From Oscillibacter sp. (GTDB lineage: Bacteria; Bacillota; Clostridia; Oscillospirales; Oscillospiraceae), in the NCBI GenBank assembly GCA_009773995.1, contig VSMY01000044.1, positions 1-19,221 on the forward strand: DNA of 19,221 nucleotides, in the 5' to 3' direction. The translations under genes were made by a program, and so were the position numbers. The notes beneath the pieces are model-generated. The model was not told where the DNA came from. It searched no databases and worked only from the letters and a program-made list of their open reading frames with translations. Positions 1 through 6,152 of the stretch are shown here, in pieces (the stretch's first letter is position 1; the number at the start of each line of letters is the position of its first letter).

Positions 1-164
1 TCGTAACCGGTGATGACACCGATACGGTTCAGAACGGCAACTGCTTCCTCGTACTGGATCTCGTCCTTGTCGGTGAGGTCCTTGTACTCGGTGGCTCCCG
101 CGCTGATGGTGACCAGAGACATGGTCATAATCAATGCGAGAACCAGGGACAGGAATTTCTTCAT
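1..164 (-). CDS. SLH-domain surface protein, N-terminal part only
   Basis: Partial gene; the coding sequence continues past the left edge and only 54 residues are visible. The protein starts MKKFLSLVLALIMTMSLVTI, a classic Sec signal peptide with a basic n-region and a hydrophobic core to about residue 20. A cleavage site is likely around SAGA-TEY (residues 21-26). Residues 26-54 (EYKDLTDKDEIQYEEAVAVL followed by NRIGVITGY) match the start of an S-layer homology repeat, whose usual pattern is a D-containing start, an AI/AV..L helix and a G(I/V)..GY end. SLH repeats anchor exported proteins to the secondary cell-wall polymer. The start is supported by AAAGGAGGAA eight bases upstream. What the rest of the protein does cannot be seen. 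Confidence in SLH is high from the signal-peptide plus motif combination, but the full function is unknown. Confidence 0.8.
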   Translation of the reverse strand, partial: MKKFLSLVLALIMTMSLVTISAGATEYKDLTDKDEIQYEEAVAVLNRIGVITGY

Positions 165-387
165 TGAACATTCCTCCTTTAAAGATTACGGTCCGCTCGA
201 ACTTCCAACGCCCCCTCCAGGATTCGTGTCGGGGCTAGCCTCTTCCCACATCAAGCCTGGAATTGGCCTCTTCCGTCCGTCGTCCGCACGCTCAATGTAC
301 CAGTCTCCCGTCCGTTTGTCTATAGATTTGGCCCAGTTGTAATTTGTTTGATAATTGCCGAGATTTTATCTTGTTTATGTGAAAAAT

Positions 388-405
388 GTTTGTAACAAAA
401 TTTGG
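388..405. repeat. TTGTAACAAA element, inverted relative to 1854-1863
   Basis: TTTGTAACAAAATTT lies ten bases past the stop of the integrase-like gene. Its reverse complement shares TTTGTTACAA with 1854-1863, so the integrase-like gene is bracketed by a 10-bp inverted repeat. The bases next to it (ATCC-A on one side, ATTCCA on the other) are also similar. The match is short and AT-rich, so chance is not excluded. Confidence 0.4.
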
Positions 406-414
406 ATACCGCCG

Positions 415-1740
415 TCAGACGCCACTCTTTTCGCTTCCGCCTCCGGCGGGAATGGCCAGGCCGGCCTCCGGCTCCGGCGGGGCCTTTTCATTATTTAATA
501 TGTACCGCTGCCGGTCCTGGAGAATGCTTCCCCGCGCCAGCATCCGCTGGAGCAGCGGGCGGCACTGGCTCACGCCGATGCCCAGCAGCCGGGCTACGTC
601 CTGGCGGTAAGCGAAGCCCTCCCGCTCCAGGTATTCCAGGACGGCGGCCTCCTGCCGCTCCGGCGGAACCACGCTTTCAGGCAGGTAGTACCGGGCCCCC
701 ACCTGAGTCAGCCGTCCCCGGCTCACCAGCTGCTTGAGCCGGTTGTAAGCGGTGGTCCGGGAGACGTTCAGCAAGGCGCACACATCATTCCGGGTGATCC
801 AGCCCTCCCGGCGGACCTGGGAGAGTATCTGCCCCTCCCCGCCGGAGCGCAGGGCGCAGTCCACCCGCAGATCCCGGAGCGTAAGGTTGTCCAGCCCCGC
901 CCGGATCAGCGCAGCCCGGACCAGCTTGGAAAGCCGGGTCCGGTCATAGGGCTGGCGGCTTCTGGGAGCGGTGAGAACAGGGCCCTCCCGTCCCTCCCGC
1001 CGGGCCAGCTCCTCCAAGGCCTTTTTGGCCCCGCCGCTGAGAGGGACCTCCCGCTGGGGAAGGCAGAGACGGTCTCCCCGCACCTGGTCCCACGTCAGGG
1101 AGATGAGCTCTTCCAGCCGCAGCCCCGCCTGCCAGGTCAGCCACAGGGCAATTCCGGCGGGGCTGGTCCCCTCGGCCCGCAGGAGCTTCCACAGGGCGAA
1201 CTCGTCAATCTGGGCGGAGTCCTCCCGGCGGATGCGGGTGGAAATTTTTTTCTCCTCCAAGTGCTCCGCGAAATGGACATTGAGTCCCGCCGCCTCCACG
1301 CCGGTAATCCGGGAGACATACTGCCAGTCATGCTCCTGCAGCTGCCGGAGGATGAAGTCATGACGCAAATCGATGAGCCGGACCGACGTTTGTCCCTGCT
1401 TGTCCAGGGCCGTCCGGGCCAGCCGGGAAATGGACTGGGGCGTCAGGGGCTTCCGGTCCCGGTCCGAGAGAACCACCGCCTCCTGGCTCCGGTCCCGCCC
1501 GTCCCGAAGCGCCTGGAGCCAGTCCGACAGCTCCCGCCCGATGGGGACCTTCCGATCCGGCAGGACGAGGCACCCGTCCAGAAAGTCCACCTGTTCCCAG
1601 GTAAGGTGCTGGATTTCATCCCGCAGCAGCCCGGCCTGCCAAGCCAGGCGCAGCACGGCCCCCGCGGCGTTTCCGGGATTTTCCCGCAGCGCCTGCTCCA
1701 TAGCCCCCGCGTCAGGGCGGTTGACGACGTACTCCTGCAT
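415..1740 (-). CDS. Tandem degenerate tyrosine-recombinase fold with two C-terminal winged helices
   Basis: 441 residues; ATG preceded by AAGGGGG at a suitable distance. Residues about 28-157 and 195-300 are two copies of a tyrosine-recombinase catalytic-type fold and resemble each other (WQAGLLRDEIQHLTWEQV at 34-51, WQAGLRLEELISLTWDQV at 203-220; DLR boxes at 124-126 and 290-292). The active site is eroded. In copy 1 the box-I position is L39 (an arginine sits one residue later), the box-II histidine is I123, the late G-H is G-V (147-148) and the tyrosine region ends HF (156-157). In copy 2 R208 and R292 remain, but H is replaced by R289, and the fold stops before the G-H and Tyr motifs. Residues about 305-355 (WITRNDVCALLNVSRTTAYN) and 360-415 look like two winged helix-turn-helix domains. 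The likely role is a DNA-binding regulator or accessory protein derived from an integrase rather than an active recombinase. No partner integrase or core-binding domain is visible. It diverges from the XRE gene across an AT-rich gap. Automated pipelines would probably call it 'site-specific integrase'. Confidence 0.75.
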   Translation of the reverse strand: MQEYVVNRPDAGAMEQALRENPGNAAGAVLRLAWQAGLLRDEIQHLTWEQVDFLDGCLVLPDRKVPIGRELSDWLQALRDGRDRSQEAVVLSDRDRKPLTPQSISRLARTALDKQGQTSVRLIDLRHDFILRQLQEHDWQYVSRITGVEAAGLNVHFAEHLEEKKISTRIRREDSAQIDEFALWKLLRAEGTSPAGIALWLTWQAGLRLEELISLTWDQVRGDRLCLPQREVPLSGGAKKALEELARREGREGPVLTAPRSRQPYDRTRLSKLVRAALIRAGLDNLTLRDLRVDCALRSGGEGQILSQVRREGWITRNDVCALLNVSRTTAYNRLKQLVSRGRLTQVGARYYLPESVVPPERQEAAVLEYLEREGFAYRQDVARLLGIGVSQCRPLLQRMLARGSILQDRQRYILNNEKAPPEPEAGLAIPAGGGSEKSGV

Positions 1741-1750
1741 AGCGGCCCCC

Positions 1751-1778
1751 TTATGTTACACTTATATATCAAATAAAG
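1751..1778. repeat. AT-rich repeat element, copy A, over the start of the integrase-like gene
   Basis: This stretch holds TGTTACACTTAT (1754-1765) and TATATCAAATAA (1765-1776). The first is an 11/12 direct match to TGTTACAATTAT at 1856-1867. The second is a perfect 12-base inverted match to TTATTTGATATA at 1863-1874. The element covers the likely -10 region and transcription start of the minus-strand integrase-like gene, so it could be an autoregulatory site. It also has outer TTAT...ATAA symmetry, as recombinase core sites often do. Confidence 0.5.
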
Positions 1779-1791
1779 CGTCTGTTTTTCA
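1763..1791 (-). promoter_or_regulatory. Weak candidate promoter for the integrase-like gene
   Basis: On the minus strand TGAAAA (1791-1786), a 17-base spacer and TATATA (1768-1763) precede the gene. The -35 is poor (3 of 6). The -10 overlaps repeat copy A, which suggests that transcription is controlled by whatever binds the repeat. This would leave a leader of only about 15-20 bases, containing the AAGGGGG ribosome binding site. Confidence 0.35.
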
Positions 1792-1850
1792 TGGAGAAGC
1801 TTGCTTATTTTTCTGAGTTTTTCTGGAAATTTCAGCTCTGTGCCGGATTC

Positions 1851-1878
1851 CATTTGTTACAATTATTTGATATAATTT
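1851..1878 (+). repeat. AT-rich repeat element, copy B, with extended -10 sequence
   Basis: The element holds TTTGTTACAATTATTTGATA followed by TAATTT. It shares TGTTACA-TTAT with copy A as a direct repeat and TTATTTGATATA with copy A as an inverted repeat. It also contains TGATATAAT (1868-1876), an extended -10 on the plus strand pointing toward the XRE gene; the -35 position (TTCCAT) is poor. The same 12-base core therefore sits at the -10 of each of the two divergent genes. Confidence 0.5.
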
Positions 1879-1898
1879 GACCATCCTTTGAAAACCGT

Positions 1899-1932
1899 GA
1901 AATCCTTGTGCCACAATGGACACAAGGATTTC
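1899..1932. other. Long perfect hairpin in the XRE upstream region
   Basis: GAAATCCTTGTG (1899-1910) pairs perfectly with CACAAGGATTTC (1921-1932). The ten-base loop can add CCA/TGG pairs, giving about 15 base pairs with one bulged A. No T-run follows, so it does not look like an intrinsic terminator. It would lie in the 5' leader of a transcript starting at the extended -10 at 1868-1876. It could be an operator dyad, an RNA structure or a relic of a mobile element. The remaining 1933-2030 stretch is AT-rich with no recognised feature. Confidence 0.6.
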
Positions 1933-2044
1933 TCTGCGTACATAATACGCCAAAAGATAGCAAAAATCAATATCTTTCAACATATTTTGCGCTTTGGTCC
2001 CCCACGATAGACTGGACAAAACAAGTTGAAAGGAGTGGCATTCT

Positions 2045-2371
2045 ATGACAAAGCAAGAGCGCGTCGCCATTGGCCAGCGCCTGCGGCAGCAGCGGAACCG
2101 CCTGGGACTGACCCGGGAGCAGTTCGCGGAGCTGGCGGACATCGGCGCCGGGTACTATGGACAGATTGAGGTGGGCACCTCCCAGATGTCCATTGACACC
2201 CTCATCAAAGTGGCCCGGACCTCCCGGCTGTCCTTGGAGTACATACTCTTTGGAGAGGAAGGCGGAGAGACGGACACGGGTTCCCTGGAGACGCTTCTGC
2301 GGGGCTGTACGCCCCGGGAACTCCGCCTGGCGGAGAAGGTCCTCCAGCTCTTCCTCCTCCGGGGAGACTGA
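2045..2371 (+). CDS. Small XRE-family helix-turn-helix regulator
   Basis: 108 residues; GAAAGGAG lies nine bases before the ATG. Residues about 8-65 form a Cro/C1-type HTH: IGQRLRQQRNRLGLTREQFA as helices 1-2, ADIGAGYYGQIEVG as the turn and recognition helix, and MSIDTLIKVARTSRLSLEYI as helices 4-5. The LSLEYILFGEE ending resembles many clostridial orphan XRE regulators. The rest (70-108) is a short charged helix (TPRELRLAEKVLQLFLL) that could dimerise. No enzymatic or sensor domain is present. The gene diverges from the integrase-like gene across shared repeats, so the two may regulate each other, but this is inference. Its target is unknown. Confidence 0.85.
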   Translation: MTKQERVAIGQRLRQQRNRLGLTREQFAELADIGAGYYGQIEVGTSQMSIDTLIKVARTSRLSLEYILFGEEGGETDTGSLETLLRGCTPRELRLAEKVLQLFLLRGD

Positions 2372-2383
2372 GGGCGCAAAAAA

Positions 2384-2413
2384 AGAGAGGCCCCTCGGGG
2401 CCTCTCTCCCTTT
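2384..2413. terminator. Bidirectional intrinsic terminator between convergent genes
   Basis: AGAGAGGCCCC (2384-2394) pairs with GGGGCCTCTCT (2397-2407). On the minus strand the stem is followed by TTTTTTT, so it is strong for the flavoprotein gene ending at 2434. On the plus strand it is followed by CCCTTT, so it is weaker for the XRE gene. Confidence 0.85.
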
Positions 2414-2433
2414 GCCGGACGTTCCGGCGATTA

Positions 2434-3060
2434 TTACCGTATGAAATTCATCATGGGCCTCTGGGCCGCCTCCGGGGCGGGGAGCTTCGTCTCATGGAGG
2501 ACCTTGACCATCCAGGCCATGTCCCGGCCCAGCCGGGCGGCTACGGCCATGCCCTCCTCATCCTGGGCGGCCTCGCCGGGGTCCGCCCCGTGGACCACGC
2601 CCCAGTAATCGGAGGTCATCAAAATCATCTCCATAGCGTCCATGGTCCCCAGCAGCTGCTGGTAGGTCTCCATGCCTCCGCTCCGGCGCAGGGTGCACAG
2701 GGCCCCGCCCACCTTGTGGTGGAGCTGGTTCACCCCGCAGCCCGTCGCCAGCATCAGGCGGTCCAGCACGCACTTCATGCCCCCGGCGATGCCCCCGTGA
2801 TACACCGGGGAGGCCAGGAGGATGCCGTCCGCCTCGATACAGGCGGCGATGATTTCGTTCACCCCGTCCCCGTCCTGGACGCAGCGAAGGCTCCCGGTGT
2901 TCAGGCAGTGATAGCAGGCCATGCAGGGCCGGACCTTCGCTCCGGGCTGAAAGACCTGGAACTCTACGCCGGCGGCCTGAATTTCCCGGCCCGCGGCCTC
3001 CAGAACCAGAGCGGTGTTCCCGTTTTTCCGGGGGCTTCCGTTGATGGCGACGATTTTCAT
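2434..3060 (-). CDS. NADPH-dependent FMN reductase-like flavoprotein, possibly Fe-S (Isf-type)
   Basis: 208 residues with a flavodoxin-like fold. The N-terminal MKIVAINGSPRKNGNT (FMN phosphate loop, residues 8-16) and ASPVYHGG (83-90) are the two hallmark FMN-binding stretches. Between them C46, C49, C52 and C60 give the spacing C-x2-C-x2-C-x7-C. This resembles the compact [4Fe-4S] motif of archaeal and clostridial iron-sulfur flavoproteins, so an Isf-like electron carrier or reductase is plausible; cluster binding is inference. The physiological acceptor is unknown. The start is set by AAGGAGGA seven bases upstream. It is the second gene of a minus-strand pair, 12 bases after the small membrane protein gene, and ends at a strong terminator. 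Confidence 0.85.
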   Translation of the reverse strand: MKIVAINGSPRKNGNTALVLEAAGREIQAAGVEFQVFQPGAKVRPCMACYHCLNTGSLRCVQDGDGVNEIIAACIEADGILLASPVYHGGIAGGMKCVLDRLMLATGCGVNQLHHKVGGALCTLRRSGGMETYQQLLGTMDAMEMILMTSDYWGVVHGADPGEAAQDEEGMAVAARLGRDMAWMVKVLHETKLPAPEAAQRPMMNFIR

Positions 3061-3072
3061 AGGGGTTCCTCC

Positions 3073-3444
3073 TTATGTTTTATTGGAATGTTTTTTCCGA
3101 ACGATGAAACGCCAGAGCAAGATCCCCTGGGCCAGCAGCACGAGGGCCGAGACCGCCTTCAAAAACCCCAGGGCGGTGAAGGGCTTAAAATACCAGCTCC
3201 ATTTCTCCAGCCGGCAGTGGGCCGTAAACCAATAAGACGACAAAAAGCTGACCAGGTTTCCCCCCAGCAGCATCGGAATGTCTCGCGTCCTGACGGCCAG
3301 CCAGAACAGCAGCACCGCCCAAACCAGCAGCGGAAGGTATCCCTTCATGCTCCTATAGGCAGCGTCGGCATATGTTCCCCAAAAGACGTAGGGGCATACA
3401 CTGACCAGCAGAACTCCCAGCTGGACGGCCCATTTTTCCTTCAC
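3073..3444 (-). CDS. Small four-helix integral membrane protein, unknown function
   Basis: 123 residues starting at GTG, preceded by GGGGGGG six bases upstream. Hydrophobic segments at roughly residues 7-23, 36-50, 55-75 and 88-112 suggest four membrane helices. The C-terminus is short and basic (RKKHSNKT), which suggests it is cytoplasmic. I do not recognise a family. It is transcribed from the TTGCAA/TATAAT promoter and lies 12 bases before the flavoprotein gene. The arrangement suggests cotranscription, and possibly a membrane redox or sensing role, though nothing in the sequence proves one. No heme or quinone motif is obvious. Confidence 0.7.
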   Translation of the reverse strand: MKEKWAVQLGVLLVSVCPYVFWGTYADAAYRSMKGYLPLLVWAVLLFWLAVRTRDIPMLLGGNLVSFLSSYWFTAHCRLEKWSWYFKPFTALGFLKAVSALVLLAQGILLWRFIVRKKHSNKT

Positions 3445-3474
3445 GGCGTTCCCCCCCTTTTATCAGGTAATTTT

Positions 3475-3503
3475 ATTATACCGGGCCAAATGCAAAATTG
3501 CAA
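3475..3503 (-). promoter_or_regulatory. Sigma-A promoter for the membrane protein/flavoprotein pair
   Basis: On the minus strand TTGCAA (3503-3498), exactly 17 bases, then TATAAT (3480-3475). It lies about 30 bases upstream of the GTG start at 3444. It is the only good promoter for this two-gene unit. Confidence 0.8.
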
Positions 3504-3521
3504 GAATTTCGGGAAACCCCC

Positions 3522-3550
3522 TTTTTCTTCCGCCCGAAGTGCGCTATAAT
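3522..3550 (+). promoter_or_regulatory. Promoter for thiI-cinA
   Basis: A perfect TATAAT is at 3545-3550. The -35 at 17 bases (TTTTTC) is poor, so the promoter may rely on an activator or simply be moderate. It sits back-to-back with the minus-strand promoter at 3475-3503. Confidence 0.6.
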
Positions 3551-3584
3551 AGCACCCGTAAATTCAAACCTACGGAGGATGATT

Positions 3585-4763
3585 ATGCGCCAAAACGAAA
3601 TGTTTCTTTTGAAATTAGGAGAAGTGGTCCTGAAGGGTCAGAACCGCCGCTCCTTTGAGGACCGGCTGGTGGCCAACACGGCCCGCCGCCTGAAGTCCTG
3701 CGGCAGCTTCCAGGTCTACATCCGCCAGAGCACCATCTACGCCGAGCCCACCACGGACCGCTGCGACATGGAGGCGGCCTACGCCGCCGCCCGGCAGGTC
3801 TTCGGCGTGGTGAGCGTTGCCCGGGCGGTCCCCTGCGAGAAAACCGTGGAGGCCATCGTGGAAACCGCCAAAGACTACCTGGCGGACGCCTTCGCCTCCG
3901 CCAGGAGCTTCAAGGTGGAGAGCAAGCGGGCGGACAAGAACTATCCCCTGAACTCCATCCAGCTCTCCCAGGCCGTGGGCGGCGAACTGGCGGAGGCGTT
4001 CCCCCAGGTGACGGTGGACGTCCACAACCCGGACCTGACGGTTCACGTGGAGATTCGGGAGAAGCACGCCTACGTCCACGCCCCCGCCGTTCCCGGAGCG
4101 GGCGGGCTCCCCGTGGGCATGGGGGGCCACGCCGTCAGCCTCCTCTCCGGGGGGCTGGACAGCCCCGTGTCCTCCTGGATGATGGCCCGCCGGGGCGTGG
4201 AGCTGGAGATGGTCCACTTCGTCTCCCCGCCCTATACCTCTCAGCAGGCCCAGGACAAGGTCCTGGAACTGGCCTATCTGCTGACGGCCTACTGCGGCCG
4301 CCTCCGGGTCCACATCGTGCCCTTCACGGAGATCCAGGAGGAGATCCGAAAGAACTGCCCGGAGGAGTATTTCACCCTCATCATGCGCCGCTTCATGATG
4401 CGCCTGGCCCAGGCCATCGCCCAGCGGGCGGGGGCCAAGGCTCTGATCACCGGCGAATCCCTGGGCCAGGTGGCCAGCCAGACCATGATGGCCCTGGCCG
4501 TCACCGACGACGTGACGGAGATGCCGGTCCTCCGGCCCCTCATCGGCATGGACAAGGTGGAGATCATCCGGATGTCCCGGGAGATCGGGACCTACGACAC
4601 CTCCATCCTGCCCTATGAGGACTGCTGCACGGTCTTCACCCCCCGGCATCCGGCCACCCGGCCCAAGGTGGAGGACGTCCGGGCGGCGGAAGCCAAGCTG
4701 GATGTTGACGGGCTTATGGCCCGCTCCCTGGAGGGGGAGGAATGGGTCTGGGTCAAGCCCTGA
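3585..4763 (+). CDS. thiI: tRNA 4-thiouridine synthase / thiamine sulfur-transfer protein ThiI
   Basis: 392 residues from ATG 3585, chosen because GGAGG lies six bases upstream; earlier in-frame ATGs lie before the -10 or touch the Shine-Dalgarno. The order of domains is an N-terminal ferredoxin-like part, a THUMP domain (about 60-165), then the PP-loop AANH domain with SGGLDSP at 188-194, which adenylates U8 of tRNA. The ITGESLGQVASQT stretch and the late DCCTVFTPRHP, which carries the conserved cysteine of the family, are present. The rhodanese domain of the 482-residue E. coli protein is absent, as is usual in Firmicutes, where a dedicated cysteine desulfurase supplies sulfur. No such desulfurase is adjacent here, so the partner must be elsewhere. 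cinA follows after 17 bases. Confidence 0.95.
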   Translation: MRQNEMFLLKLGEVVLKGQNRRSFEDRLVANTARRLKSCGSFQVYIRQSTIYAEPTTDRCDMEAAYAAARQVFGVVSVARAVPCEKTVEAIVETAKDYLADAFASARSFKVESKRADKNYPLNSIQLSQAVGGELAEAFPQVTVDVHNPDLTVHVEIREKHAYVHAPAVPGAGGLPVGMGGHAVSLLSGGLDSPVSSWMMARRGVELEMVHFVSPPYTSQQAQDKVLELAYLLTAYCGRLRVHIVPFTEIQEEIRKNCPEEYFTLIMRRFMMRLAQAIAQRAGAKALITGESLGQVASQTMMALAVTDDVTEMPVLRPLIGMDKVEIIRMSREIGTYDTSILPYEDCCTVFTPRHPATRPKVEDVRAAEAKLDVDGLMARSLEGEEWVWVKP

Positions 4764-4780
4764 GAAAGGAAGATCACGCC

Positions 4781-6043
4781 ATGTCACACACCGCCGAACT
4801 CATCGCCGTAGGCACCGAGCTGCTTCTGGGCAACATCGCCAACACCAACGCCCAGGTCCTGAGTCAAAGCCTCTCCGCTTTAGGCGTCAACGTCTTCTGG
4901 CACACCGTGGTAGGCGACAACCCCCAGCGCCTGAAGGAGGCCCTGAACATCGCCCGGAAGCGGGCGGACATCCTCATCACCACCGGGGGCCTGGGTCCCA
5001 CCTATGACGATTTGACCAAGCAGACCATCTGCGAGGCCTTCGGCAAGCCCCTCATCCTCCATCCCGACATTCTGGAGGATATCCGGGCCTTCTACGAATC
5101 CGCCCTTCACGTCCCCATGCCGGAGAACAACACCCAGCAGGCCCAGCTGCCGGAGGGCTGCACGGTCTTCGACAACCCCGTGGGCACCGCCCCCGGCTGC
5201 GCCTTCGAGGCGGAGGGCGTCCACGTCCTCATGCTCCCCGGCCCGCCCCACGAGATGGAAACCATGCTCCACCGCCACGCAGAGCCCTATCTGCGCAAGC
5301 TCTCCCACGAGGTTATCGTCTCTCAGGACATCATGACCTTCGGCATGGGGGAATCTTCCGTCGACGAGCTCCTGCATGAAAAAATGGCCCGCATGACCAA
5401 CCCCACCCTGGCCACCTACGCCAAACCCTGCGAGGTCCGCCTCCGGGCCACCGCCAAGGCCCCCACCCGAGAAGCGGCGGAGGCCATGCTGTCCCCGGTG
5501 CTGGAGGAGGTCCGGTCCGCCCTTGGAAACGTCATCTACGGTGTGGACGTCGCGGACCTGGCGGCGTGCTGCCATGCCCAGCTCCTTCGCCGGGGGCTTA
5601 CCCTGGCCACCGCCGAGAGCTGCACCGGCGGCCTGGTGGCGGAGCGAATGACCGCCATCCCCGGAGCCTCCGCCGTCTACCGGGGCGGCGTGGTCAGCTA
5701 CTGGACCAGCGTGAAGGCGGACCTTCTCCACGTCTCCCAGGATATCCTGGACACATACGGCCCCGTCTCCGCCGAGTGCGCCCGTGCCATGGCGGAGGGC
5801 GTCCGCCGGATCACCGGGGCGGACCTGGGCGTCTCCGTCACCGGCGCGGCGGGCCCGGACCCGGACGAGCGGGGCGTTCCCGTGGGGATCGTGTACATCG
5901 GCCTTGCCACGCCGGAGAGGACCTTCTGCCGCCCCCTGGACTTCGGCCGCCGCAGGAGGGACCGCATCCAGGGCCTTGCCGCCAATCACGCCTTTGACGT
6001 GGTCCGGCGCTGGCTCCAGGGCCTCCCGGTGGAACAAATCTGA
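4781..6043 (+). CDS. cinA: CinA: nicotinamide-nucleotide amidase / competence-damage protein
   Basis: 420 residues. The start is ATG 4781 with AAAGGA upstream; a longer in-frame ATG lies inside thiI and lacks support. Residues 1-170 form the MoeA/MogA-like (MoCF) domain with AVGTELLLGNIANTNA (9-24), TTGGLGPTYDD (68-77) and PGPPHEME (153-160), linked to ADP-ribose pyrophosphatase activity in the family. Residues about 258-415 form the PncC-type NMN deamidase domain with AESCTGGLVAERM (278-290), IPGAS and GAAGPDPDERGVPVG (355-369). It recycles NMN to nicotinate mononucleotide in the cytoplasm. It lies 17 bases after thiI and is probably cotranscribed. The link with competence is historical. Confidence 0.95.
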   Translation: MSHTAELIAVGTELLLGNIANTNAQVLSQSLSALGVNVFWHTVVGDNPQRLKEALNIARKRADILITTGGLGPTYDDLTKQTICEAFGKPLILHPDILEDIRAFYESALHVPMPENNTQQAQLPEGCTVFDNPVGTAPGCAFEAEGVHVLMLPGPPHEMETMLHRHAEPYLRKLSHEVIVSQDIMTFGMGESSVDELLHEKMARMTNPTLATYAKPCEVRLRATAKAPTREAAEAMLSPVLEEVRSALGNVIYGVDVADLAACCHAQLLRRGLTLATAESCTGGLVAERMTAIPGASAVYRGGVVSYWTSVKADLLHVSQDILDTYGPVSAECARAMAEGVRRITGADLGVSVTGAAGPDPDERGVPVGIVYIGLATPERTFCRPLDFGRRRRDRIQGLAANHAFDVVRRWLQGLPVEQI

Positions 6044-6063
6044 CCCGTTCCGCCATTTTCCCC

Positions 6064-6092
6064 TTGCCTTTCCGCCGGAAACCTGCTATACT
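6064..6092 (+). promoter_or_regulatory. Promoter of the PIN-like gene
   Basis: TTGCCT (6064-6069), 17 bases, TATACT (6087-6092). Spacing is ideal and both boxes are close to consensus. It implies a 5' leader of about 55 bases that includes the palindrome at 6110-6128. Confidence 0.8.
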
Positions 6093-6109
6093 TGCCCCTT
6101 GTAACCTCA

Positions 6110-6128
6110 CGCGCCGGGACCCGGCGCG
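6110..6128. other. GC palindrome in the leader of the PIN-like gene
   Basis: CGCGCCGGG (6110-6118), A, CCCGGCGCG (6120-6128). It is a perfect dyad between the transcription start and the AAAGGA ribosome binding site, with no T-run after it. It could be an operator, a 5' stability stem, or a cleavage site for the encoded putative RNase. Confidence 0.65.
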
Positions 6129-6152
6129 AATATAATACAAAGGAACGGATTC

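Noticed and set aside
1899..1932. Hairpin read as an intrinsic terminator
   Set aside because: No T-run follows on the plus strand, and the minus-strand sequence after it (ACGGTTTTCAAAGG) has only four Ts and no gene upstream on that strand ends here.
415..2371. Prophage or integrative element boundary
   Set aside because: There is an integrase-like gene next to an XRE regulator, but no tRNA target, excisionase, relaxase or phage genes, and the recombinase lacks its catalytic residues.
3585..4763. ThiI as a truncated gene because the rhodanese domain is missing
   Set aside because: The rhodanese-free form of about 390 residues is normal in Firmicutes; all other domains are complete.
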